Assembly (NCBI GenBank): GCA_014382085.1
Contig: JACNKJ010000084.1
Coordinates: forward strand, 1-6,877
Direction: 5' to 3'
DNA length: 6,877 bases
From: a bacterium
GTDB lineage: Bacteria > Krumholzibacteriota > Krumholzibacteriia > JACNKJ01
This document shows, piece after piece, positions 1-5,364 of the stretch; positions within the stretch are counted from its first letter, which is position 1, and the number at the start of each line of letters is the position of its first letter. Made by a program: the position numbers and the translations under genes. Below the pieces are notes generated by a model. The model had not been told where the DNA came from, did no database searches, and worked only from the letters and a program-made list of their open reading frames with translations.

Positions 1-68
1 TTCAGGTGCCCCGAGTCTACTTCTAGACTTGGAGACATTCTAGGGGGTCAGGTCACAGCGGCCGATCG

Positions 69-656
69 GTGGACAACATTGTACCGCCGCCCCCAAGCTC
101 TTTTCACGTGGCCTATCATCCTTACGATGGCAACACCCTGACCTGGGGGGAAAGCGAAGCGCCGGATCTTCTTTTCTACACGATCTATCGCGACACCATC
201 CCCGACTTCCAGCCTTCCAGTGAGAACATCCTTCAGCTCTCATTCGACTTGGAAATGGTCGATGATGCGGGCGAAGATTGGAACAGGGTCTACTACAAGA
301 TCTCCGCCACGGACGACGCCTGGCAGGAAAGTGAATACCTATCTCCGGAAGTGACCGACGCAGAAGCGCCGCCCGCGCAGTTCGCGCTGTATCAGAACCT
401 GCCGAACCCGTTTAACCCGACAACCAAGATCATGTTCGAGGTGCCGACGAGTGGCGGACATGTGAAGTTGTCGGTCTTTGACGTAAGCGGCAGACTATTG
501 CGCGTTCTAAAGGACGAGCACTACGGGGCTGGGCGCTATGAGGCAGAGTGGAACGGACGTGATACCCGTGGGAATGCGCTGCCGTCGGGGGTATATTTCT
601 ACAGGCTTGAGTCGGAGGACTTCAGTGCGACCAAGAAGATGGTATTAGTGAAGTAA
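69..656 (+). CDS. C-terminal part of a secreted protein with FN3-like region and FlgD-Ig/type IX-like sorting domain (5' end missing or frameshifted)
   Basis: The last ~195 codons of what looks like a much larger exported protein. Counted from the GTG at 69, residues 5-95 resemble a fibronectin-III-like module (TLTW, YTIYR, YYKISATD), and residues 105-195 form a C-terminal FlgD-Ig/sorting module with LYQNLPNPFNP (107-117), then VFDVSGRLLR, GVYFYRL and a terminal KKMVLVK. In known families such domains direct secreted proteins to the outer membrane or cell surface. There is no signal peptide and no Shine-Dalgarno near 69 (the nearest purine run, 42-47, is too far), and the frame is closed by TAG at 24-26. 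VDN-I-VPPPP normally lies inside such proteins, so 69 is probably not a true start. A second frame is open from base 1 to 138, which would fit a frameshift around 27-70. It could instead be a decayed fragment. The sorting domain is certain; the gene's integrity is not. Confidence 0.75.
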   Translation: MDNIVPPPPSSFHVAYHPYDGNTLTWGESEAPDLLFYTIYRDTIPDFQPSSENILQLSFDLEMVDDAGEDWNRVYYKISATDDAWQESEYLSPEVTDAEAPPAQFALYQNLPNPFNPTTKIMFEVPTSGGHVKLSVFDVSGRLLRVLKDEHYGAGRYEAEWNGRDTRGNALPSGVYFYRLESEDFSATKKMVLVK

Positions 657-724
657 CATCAATGACTTACAGCGCTTCGGGTCTCTTATCCTTGCCTTGC
701 ATAGTTGCCTTGGCCCTCAGATTG

Positions 725-767
725 CTACCTTGAAATATGGGTTGCCCCGCTCCATATTTCAAGGTAG
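725..767. repeat. Perfect 16-bp inverted repeat in front of the DUF4143 ATPase gene
   Basis: The left arm (725-740, CTACCTTGAAATATGG) and the right arm (752-767) are exact reverse complements around an 11-base loop. The right arm ends nine bases before the ATG at 777. It covers the likely promoter and the only SD-like bases (AAGG, 761-764), so it could be an operator, or a hairpin hiding the ribosome site if transcription starts upstream. It is not followed by a T-run on either strand, so a standard terminator is unlikely. Confidence 0.85.
730..758 (+). promoter_or_regulatory. Possible sigma-70-type promoter built into the inverted repeat
   Basis: TTGAAA (730-735), a 17-base spacer and CATATT (753-758) give a -35/-10 pair in which the first box lies in the left arm and the second in the right arm of the palindrome. 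Because the repeat is symmetric, the same pair exists on the other strand, so activity could be bidirectional. The predicted start near 765 would leave only about 12 untranslated bases before the ATG at 777. The -10 box is only a 4/6 match, so the call is tentative. Confidence 0.4.
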
Positions 768-776
768 AATTCTTGC

Positions 777-1946
777 ATGATCCAACGAACTCGACATGTG
801 CGAAAGATAAAGAGTCTTCTCCGACAATTCCCTGTTGTCGGAATTCTCGGCGCCAGGCAAGTGGGAAAGACAACCTTGGCACGTCAGGTCGCAGATGCAT
901 ATCGTGGCCCGGTCAGTTTCTTTGATCTTGAAAACCTGAGAGACGCAGAACTACTGCGCGATCCAATGTTTGCTTTGGCAAACCTTCGAGGGCTTGTCGT
1001 ACTCGATGAAGTTCAACAACTCCCCGAAACCTACAAGGCACTTCGCGTGCTGGCTGATCGGCCCAGTTCAAAAACCAAGTTCCTGATCCTGGGTAGCACC
1101 TCCCCCTGGCTTATCCGCAAAAGTACCGAGTCCCTGGCGGGAAGAGTGGCCTACTACGAATTAGCGGGGTTGTCCCTGAATGAAGTCCCCGATCGCGGCT
1201 TCGAAAATCTTTGGATTCGTGGTGGATTTCCTCGAGCCTTCCTTGGAAAAACCAATAACTCCAGCTGGACTTGGCGTCAGCAACTCATCCGCACTTATCT
1301 GGAGCGCGACCTACCAGCCTTGGGTATTCAAATCTCACCGGATACACTTCGGCGCTTCTGGTCGATGCTCGCGCATTACCATGCTCAGGTTTGGAACGCT
1401 GCAGAGTTCGGTCGATCATTCGGAGTTGCCAACACAACGGTAGCCAAGTATCTGGATATACTCACCTCGACTTTTGTTGCAAGACGCCTACAACCTTTCC
1501 GCGAAAACCTGGGTAAGCGCCAAGTGAAGTCACCCAAGGTCTACATAAGTGACAGTGGCATGCTTCACGCACTACTCGACATTCGAAATACTGAACAGTT
1601 AAGAAAGCATCCTAAGGTTGGAGCTTCTTGGGAAGGGTTCGCCCTTGAGGCCGTGACCCAGCATTTGGACGCGGCACCCTGGGAGTGTTACTTCTGGGCA
1701 ACACATTCCGGCGCTGAGTTGGATCTGATGGTCGTCAAAGGTGACTATCGTTGGGGCTTTGAGTTCAAATACGGCTCTCACGGTTCGGTTACAAAGTCGA
1801 TGCACATTGCCATGGAAGATCTGAAGCTGAATCGCCTTGATGTCATTCATGCTGGAGCGGACGCATACCCCATGGCCAAAGGGATCAACGCAGTTCCACT
1901 ATCAAAACTTCATGATGTATTGAAGATTCCGAGGAATTTCAGGTAG
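777..1946 (+). CDS. AAA-family ATPase with C-terminal DUF4143 domain
   Basis: A 389-residue protein of the widespread AAA_14/DUF4143 ATPase family, the usual size for that family. Visible motifs are the Walker A GARQVGKTT (25-33), Walker B VVLDEVQ (74-80), a sensor-like ILGSTS (104-109), STESLAGR (116-123), RGGFPRAF (148-155) and TYLERDLP (173-180). A helix-turn-helix-like stretch lies at 207-229. The DUF4143 part carries YISDSGMLHALL (256-267), SWEGFALE (284-291), AELDLMV (313-319) and GFEFKYG (327-333); the E...ELD...EFK spacing resembles a PD-(D/E)XK nuclease fold, though activity is unproven. The cellular role of the family is poorly known. The start is the ATG just after a perfect inverted repeat; SD is weak (AAGG, 12 bases away). 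The gene stands alone and converges on the sigma-54 activator. It is soluble, with no signal or membrane segment. Family assignment is firm; function is not. Confidence 0.93.
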   Translation: MIQRTRHVRKIKSLLRQFPVVGILGARQVGKTTLARQVADAYRGPVSFFDLENLRDAELLRDPMFALANLRGLVVLDEVQQLPETYKALRVLADRPSSKTKFLILGSTSPWLIRKSTESLAGRVAYYELAGLSLNEVPDRGFENLWIRGGFPRAFLGKTNNSSWTWRQQLIRTYLERDLPALGIQISPDTLRRFWSMLAHYHAQVWNAAEFGRSFGVANTTVAKYLDILTSTFVARRLQPFRENLGKRQVKSPKVYISDSGMLHALLDIRNTEQLRKHPKVGASWEGFALEAVTQHLDAAPWECYFWATHSGAELDLMVVKGDYRWGFEFKYGSHGSVTKSMHIAMEDLKLNRLDVIHAGADAYPMAKGINAVPLSKLHDVLKIPRNFR

Positions 1947-1956
1947 GCGCTAGCGC
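1947..1956. repeat. 10-bp palindrome at the convergent gene junction
   Basis: GCGCTAGCGC directly follows the TAG of the ATPase gene (1944-1946) and contains the TAG of the opposing activator gene (complement of 1950-1952). Only three bases separate the two coding regions, so there is no room for a normal terminator for either transcript. It is too short and symmetric to call a terminator. Confidence 0.6.
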
Positions 1957-4346
1957 TCACCGCGCTGCTCGGCACGTTCGATGATGCGTTCTAATTCCTC
2001 ATCGAGACCTAGGCGCGTAATCTTGTCGCCCAAAGTGGAGCGGCTTACTTCGAGATCGCGGGCGGCTTTCGCCTTGTTACCCTTGGCGCGAATCAAGGCT
2101 TCCAAGATTGCAGTGCGCTCGGCCTTGCGGACTATCTCCACAAGATTCTTGGGCTCTTTGGAATCCTTCGTGAAGAAGTGATCCGGGAAGAGGTCCACTG
2201 TGATAAGGCCAGACTCCTGCGCACTGAGTATCAGCTGCCGAACGAAAGCCAAAAGCTCACGAATATTCCCCGACCATTCATGTTGAACAATCATATCGAG
2301 TGCGTGCGGATCTATATGAACCGTATTACCCATGAGTTCTCCCTCCCGATGGAGGAAGTAAAGGGTCAGTAGCTCCGCATCCCCACCGCGTTCGCGCAGG
2401 GGCGGGAGCTGAAGCATGACATCGTTGAGACGGTAGAGAAGGTCTTCTCGGAACTGCCTCTTCTTTATGAGTTCATCCAAGTTTCGATTGGTTGCGGCGA
2501 TAACGCGAACGTCGGCGTAGCTCTCCTTATCTGCACCTACGGGCGTGTAGCTTCCATCTTCCAAGACTCGCAGCAGTTTTGCTTGAAGGTGCTTGTCGAG
2601 ATCACCGATCTCGTCGAGGAACAGGGTGCCGTTGTTGGCCAAGGCGAATTTACCGACGCGATCGGTTGCCGCGCCGGTGAAGGATCCCTTCAGGTGTCCG
2701 AAAATCTCGCTTTCCATTAACTCCCGGGGAATAGCCGCACAGTTGACAACAATCATGGGCTCGTCGGCCCGATCACTCAATGCATGGATGGCGCGCGCGA
2801 CGAGTTCCTTGCCCGTCCCAGTTTCTCCTGTCACCAGAATGGACGATTTAGTCGGAGATACTCGAACCATGTTCTCAAGAACTTGCTTCACCTTTTCATC
2901 ACCAGTAATAATTCCATACTCCTCGCCAATTTGAACGAGTTGGTGGCCATCCGGCACGATGAAAGGTTTCCGGGGAATCTGCTTGCTTAGCACTTCAAGG
3001 AGATCGCGCATTTCCACAACACGCGTTTCGACACCCATTTCTTCGAATAGACCCATCGCTGTTGCCGCATGTTTGAAGGCTTCGCGTAGAGAGTCTTTGT
3101 TTCCAATGCGATGATAGAAATGCGCAAAGTCCTTGTGGCAGTGTGCGCGCTCGAACTTCTCGTCTTTGCTCAGATAGAAGTTCACCGCTTGTTCCAACAA
3201 GCTCTCCGCTTCTGGATAGTCTCCTCGTCGTTCAGCAACGAGTCCGAGGGTCCGGAAGTTCGCCCCGATTTCGTAGACTTCATTCACGTCGTGGCAAACT
3301 TCGAGAGACTCTTTGGCCATTTCATAGGCTTCGTCATCCATTCCGATTTCATAGAGGACGCGTGCTTTGCGGCGATAGAGCTCGGCCAGAAGGTCATTGG
3401 ATTTGGAGATCGTCAGAGCCTTTTCAATTCCGCGGTCTAGGGCGACCATGGCATGATCCCAGTCGCGGCTGAGGCAATGGAAGTCAGCTTCCGCCTCGCA
3501 GGTAATCACGCGACTTCGGATGGGTGTGTTTTCGTCGGTATAGTCTTCGAGAAGGCGGAGCAAGTAGGAGGCGGTTTTCTTGTCTTCGAGCGCGATATAG
3601 AGGCGTGCGTATTCGTTGTGATAGCGGGCCTGGAGGCCATCTTCTACCTTCAATTCAACTAACCGTGCAACTTCTGCTTTTGCCAGTTTCATTTTACCGG
3701 CTTTTCTCAAGGCAATAGCATGATTAAACCTTGCCTTGATCTCCCATAGCAATGTCTTAGCTTCCACGAATACTTGAATTGCTCTCTCAAAATATCTACC
3801 GCTAAGCACAAACTCGGATTGACTACCGAATAACACTCCAAGCCTAGAGAGAGTTAATCCCAGTATTGGTCCTCCATCGTTGCTAAGAAGGTATCGAGCA
3901 TTTTCCAATGTTTGTTCAGCTAAATCAAAATGACCAAGTCGTCTCTGCACGCTTCCCAATAGTGATAGATGCCTAGCCACATAGGAAGTGCTGAGACCAT
4001 CTGTGCCTATCTCGACTAAAGCGTCGTACGCTTCCTCCGTTTTTGACTTTAAAAGAAGTTCATTTGCCTGAATGGCTTTCAACACGGTTGATACTTTTGG
4101 ATGGTCTTGGAAGCTAGAGGAGATCTCTTTCACGTGTGAATGTGATGTCTCGCTATTCCTTTGGACGCTGTGGTGCCAAGCCAGCTTGGAATGAATAAGA
4201 GAGCATTCATATTCCGGCTGATTGGTCGATTCTAACAGCAACTCTAACTCTGCTTGAGTTTCCGAATCGAGCAATCCCCATTCGTGGACATAAAGATCCA
4301 TGATATCGGGATTTCTATCTGACCTATTTTTACCCTCGACTGGCAT
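1950..4346 (-). CDS. Sigma-54-dependent transcriptional activator with N-terminal TPR sensor, AAA+ core and Fis-type HTH
   Basis: A 798-residue bacterial enhancer-binding protein. Residues ~90-460 are TPR-like helical repeats (for example ASVARHLSLLG-type and RGDYPEAESLLEQA units) in place of the usual receiver, PAS, GAF or FHA sensor. The AAA+ core spans ~478-700: Walker A GETGTGKE (507-514), the sigma-54-contacting loop as GSFTGA (554-559, one conservative change from GAFTGA), Walker B GTLFLDEIGDL (573-583), sensor I VIAATNRN (615-622), the arginine-finger region FREDLLYRL (632-640) and sensor II WSGNIREL (691-698). A Fis-like HTH lies at 745-781 (AILEALIRAKGNKAKAARDL...RSTLGDKITRLGL). It should bind paired palindromes upstream of -24/-12 promoters and use ATP to open sigma-54 holoenzyme complexes. 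The start lies two bases after the stop of the small exported-protein gene and has no clear SD, so translation is probably coupled. The first ~230 codons are clearly lower in GC than the rest. The signal sensed is unknown. Confidence 0.95.
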   Translation of the reverse strand: MPVEGKNRSDRNPDIMDLYVHEWGLLDSETQAELELLLESTNQPEYECSLIHSKLAWHHSVQRNSETSHSHVKEISSSFQDHPKVSTVLKAIQANELLLKSKTEEAYDALVEIGTDGLSTSYVARHLSLLGSVQRRLGHFDLAEQTLENARYLLSNDGGPILGLTLSRLGVLFGSQSEFVLSGRYFERAIQVFVEAKTLLWEIKARFNHAIALRKAGKMKLAKAEVARLVELKVEDGLQARYHNEYARLYIALEDKKTASYLLRLLEDYTDENTPIRSRVITCEAEADFHCLSRDWDHAMVALDRGIEKALTISKSNDLLAELYRRKARVLYEIGMDDEAYEMAKESLEVCHDVNEVYEIGANFRTLGLVAERRGDYPEAESLLEQAVNFYLSKDEKFERAHCHKDFAHFYHRIGNKDSLREAFKHAATAMGLFEEMGVETRVVEMRDLLEVLSKQIPRKPFIVPDGHQLVQIGEEYGIITGDEKVKQVLENMVRVSPTKSSILVTGETGTGKELVARAIHALSDRADEPMIVVNCAAIPRELMESEIFGHLKGSFTGAATDRVGKFALANNGTLFLDEIGDLDKHLQAKLLRVLEDGSYTPVGADKESYADVRVIAATNRNLDELIKKRQFREDLLYRLNDVMLQLPPLRERGGDAELLTLYFLHREGELMGNTVHIDPHALDMIVQHEWSGNIRELLAFVRQLILSAQESGLITVDLFPDHFFTKDSKEPKNLVEIVRKAERTAILEALIRAKGNKAKAARDLEVSRSTLGDKITRLGLDEELERIIERAEQRGER

Positions 4347-4348
4347 GC

Positions 4349-4588
4349 CTATAAGACCCCAATCAGGAGCAATCGTAAAAATGCTGAAACGAACGAGTAG
4401 ATAGCCCGATCTTGGCTAATACCATCATCATCCCAATCGTCCCCGAGATCGGGATTAAACTGGGAGTCACTCATGTTCGGAGGTGGAGGCGGATCCGTTA
4501 GTTTGGCGAATACAGAGCTTGCCGAAAACAGAACCATTATCAGGCTGAACAGAATAATAAACTTCGATAGTTTGTTGAATCGCCGCAT
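4349..4588 (-). CDS. Small exported protein of 79 residues, co-transcribed with the TPR activator
   Basis: I do not recognise a family. Residues 1-28 are a clear signal peptide: a basic N-terminus (RR, K, K), a hydrophobic core (FIILFSLIMVLF) and an SVFA|K cleavage site. The predicted mature part of ~51 residues starts KLTDPPPPPN, has an acidic stretch with a single DxDxDG-like calcium-loop pattern (D51, D53, D55, G56), and ends in a hydrophobic tail (62-79, AIYSFVSAFLRLLLIGVL) that could sit in or on a membrane. A strong SD (AAAGGAGA, 4597-4604) lies eight bases from the ATG, which argues that the gene is real. Its stop is two bases before the activator's ATG, so the two form an operon. It may be a signal or envelope partner of the activator, or mainly a leader that couples translation; the sequence cannot decide. 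Confidence 0.75.
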   Translation of the reverse strand: MRRFNKLSKFIILFSLIMVLFSASSVFAKLTDPPPPPNMSDSQFNPDLGDDWDDDGISQDRAIYSFVSAFLRLLLIGVL

Positions 4589-4596
4589 GCCAGCTA

Positions 4597-4604
4597 TCTC
4601 CTTT
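4597..4604 (-). promoter_or_regulatory. Strong Shine-Dalgarno site for the 79-residue exported protein
   Basis: On the minus strand AAAGGAGA lies eight bases upstream of the ATG at 4588. It fixes the start and is the only good ribosome site for the two-gene unit, since the activator gene behind it lacks one. Confidence 0.8.
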
Positions 4605-4733
4605 GATATGGGGCTGGACCAATTGGCGACTCGATGCTATCAGACTGACTAATCTAATTCAAACATTATCAGTATTGTCAGCATGTTGTTTCGCAAAAAG
4701 GCAATACCCCTAGGCTTGAGAAGGATAACCTCT

Positions 4734-4747
4734 GCGAGGAACATTCC
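4734..4747 (-). promoter_or_regulatory. Weak candidate -24/-12 sigma-54 promoter for the exported-protein/activator operon
   Basis: On the minus strand GG (4747-4746) and GC (4735-4734) are exactly ten bases apart, in the context CGGAATGTTCCTCGCA. Only the invariant GG and GC plus a few flanking bases match TGGCAC-N5-TTGCA. The predicted start near 4722 would put the paired palindromes at about -122 and -143, the normal range for enhancer sites, which is the main reason to list it. Confidence 0.25.
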
Positions 4748-4835
4748 GAAGACCTAAATAATGTATCAAATGCCGGCGCTTGACTCTAACTGTTTATAAA
4801 CGCAGGTGTTAGCCCTGCCCTGGTTTTGATTCTGT

Positions 4836-4872
4836 GTCCGATTTTTCGGACCGCTTGTCCGAATTCCCGGAC
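4836..4872. promoter_or_regulatory. Tandem palindromes GTCCG-N6-CGGAC, 21 bp apart: probable enhancer sites
   Basis: Copy one is GTCCG (4836-4840), ATTTTT, CGGAC (4847-4851). Copy two is GTCCG (4857-4861), AATTCC, CGGAC (4868-4872). Arms are identical, the six-base centres differ, and the repeat period is 21 bp, two helical turns, so both copies face the same side of the DNA. This is the classic form of an upstream activating sequence for a Fis-HTH enhancer-binding protein, and such a protein is encoded next door at 1950-4346. That the activator binds here is inference. Confidence 0.6.
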
Positions 4873-5011
4873 ATATTTGCACCAGAGGCTAGGCAACTTG
4901 ATCAAATAGTGGACACGGCTGATTTATTCAATTAGGCCCAATGATATCAATCAGGTAGAGCTGCAGAATATTTAGCGGACATCAATCAGGAATTGAGCAA
5001 TATTGAGGGCC

Positions 5012-5080
5012 TCAAAGCAACACCCTGGCCTGGCAATCCAATGGGATCAAATCATTCGCACTCGACCAAGAACATGGCAT
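5012..5080 (-). CDS. Possible 22-residue micro-ORF behind the Trp-rich micro-ORF
   Basis: ATG at 5080 with a GGAG six bases upstream, starting two bases after the stop of the 39-residue micro-ORF. The peptide MPCSWSSAND... has two cysteines (residues 3 and 16) flanking a short spacer. Such short frames arise easily by chance; only the SD and tight spacing support it. Confidence 0.2.
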   Translation of the reverse strand: MPCSWSSANDLIPLDCQARVLL

Positions 5081-5082
5081 CA

Positions 5083-5202
5083 CTATCTCCATCTCATTAC
5101 TGGACTTTCGCATGGGGGGACGATCCAATTAGCCCAAAACAATGCCCCCAATAGGCTCCAGGCATTACTAGTGCCTGAACAATTCTCAATCATTGGTACC
5201 AT
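5083..5202 (-). CDS. Trp-rich 39-residue micro-ORF with strong SD downstream of a sigma-54 promoter match
   Basis: I do not recognise this peptide. It runs MVPMIENCSGTSNAW, then SLLGALFWANWIVPP, then CESPVMRWR. It has four tryptophans (15, 23, 26, 38), two cysteines (8 and 31) bracketing a hydrophobic core, and no signal peptide. GGGAGG (5208-5213) sits five bases before the ATG, and a 10/12 -24/-12 match ends about 80 bases upstream, so promoter, leader (about 70 bases) and ribosome site are in register. It could be a small membrane peptide, a precursor of a modified or disulfide-bonded peptide, or a regulatory leader. A chance ORF cannot be excluded without homologues. Confidence 0.45.
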   Translation of the reverse strand: MVPMIENCSGTSNAWSLLGALFWANWIVPPCESPVMRWR

Positions 5203-5207
5203 ATCAC

Positions 5208-5213
5208 CCTCCC
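5208..5213 (-). promoter_or_regulatory. Shine-Dalgarno site of the 39-residue micro-ORF
   Basis: GGGAGG on the minus strand, followed by the five bases GTGAT and then ATG. It is as strong as the sites of the larger genes in the window and is the best evidence that this short frame is translated. Confidence 0.5.
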
Positions 5214-5281
5214 AACTCTTACCCTCAATCGGATGTTAATAACTCGCAACCTTTAGGGCCTATCCCTTTTCCCAATAGAGT

Positions 5282-5297
5282 GGCAAGTCCCCTGCCA
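5282..5297 (-). promoter_or_regulatory. Probable sigma-54 (-24/-12) promoter
   Basis: On the minus strand the sequence is TGGCAGGGGACTTGCC. Against TGGCACG-N4-TTGCW it matches 10 of 12 defined positions, with the required GG-N10-GC spacing; the mismatches are the sixth base and the last. Transcription should start near 5271 and run leftwards through the 39-residue micro-ORF, and possibly on to the exported protein and the sigma-54 activator. The core is also a partial palindrome (TGGCA/TGCCA), so the plus strand shows a poorer match (9/12). Confidence 0.5.
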
Positions 5298-5364
5298 TTC
5301 AAATAATAGCTGCTTTCTGTGGTGGATTTCCACCCGGGCGGACAGGTCATCACTATTTGCTGGC

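Larger units (their letters stand above)
4589..5364. other. 776-base region without a long gene: regulatory and micro-ORF zone between moxR and the small exported-protein gene
   Basis: No ORF here looks like a conventional gene. Reading it on the minus strand from right to left gives a sigma-54 promoter match (5282-5297), a 39-codon micro-ORF with good SD (5083-5202), a second tiny ORF (5012-5080), two tandem palindromes (4836-4872) and a weak -24/-12 candidate (4734-4747). A 10-base direct repeat ATCAATCAGG occurs at 4946-4955 and 4981-4990. A small 5-bp hairpin (GGTGG/CCACC, 5321-5334) follows moxR but has no T-run. No tRNA or known riboswitch was recognised. Confidence 0.6.

Noticed and set aside
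1981..3718. Several plus-strand ORFs of 64-113 codons opposite the activator gene
   Set aside because: They are mirror frames of a gene with clear AAA+ and HTH motifs and show no domain or ribosome site of their own.
4619..4637. TTGGCGAC...TGC sigma-54-like sequence on the plus strand
   Set aside because: The GG to GC distance is nine, not ten bases, and no plus-strand gene follows.
4654..4749. 31-codon minus-strand ORF in the leader of the exported protein
   Set aside because: ATG has no SD and the peptide is unremarkable.
5159..5177. Hairpin CAGGCA/TGCCTG
   Set aside because: Only six base pairs, without a T-run, and inside the micro-ORF; too weak to call a terminator.
5003..5239. 78-codon plus-strand ORF in the intergenic zone
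   Set aside because: It starts at TTG without an SD, has no recognisable domain, and lies antisense to the better supported minus-strand micro-ORF.
5281..5296. Plus-strand -24/-12 match (TGGCAAGTCCCCTGCC)
   Set aside because: It is the reverse reading of a partly palindromic minus-strand site that matches better, and it points only into the 3' end of moxR.
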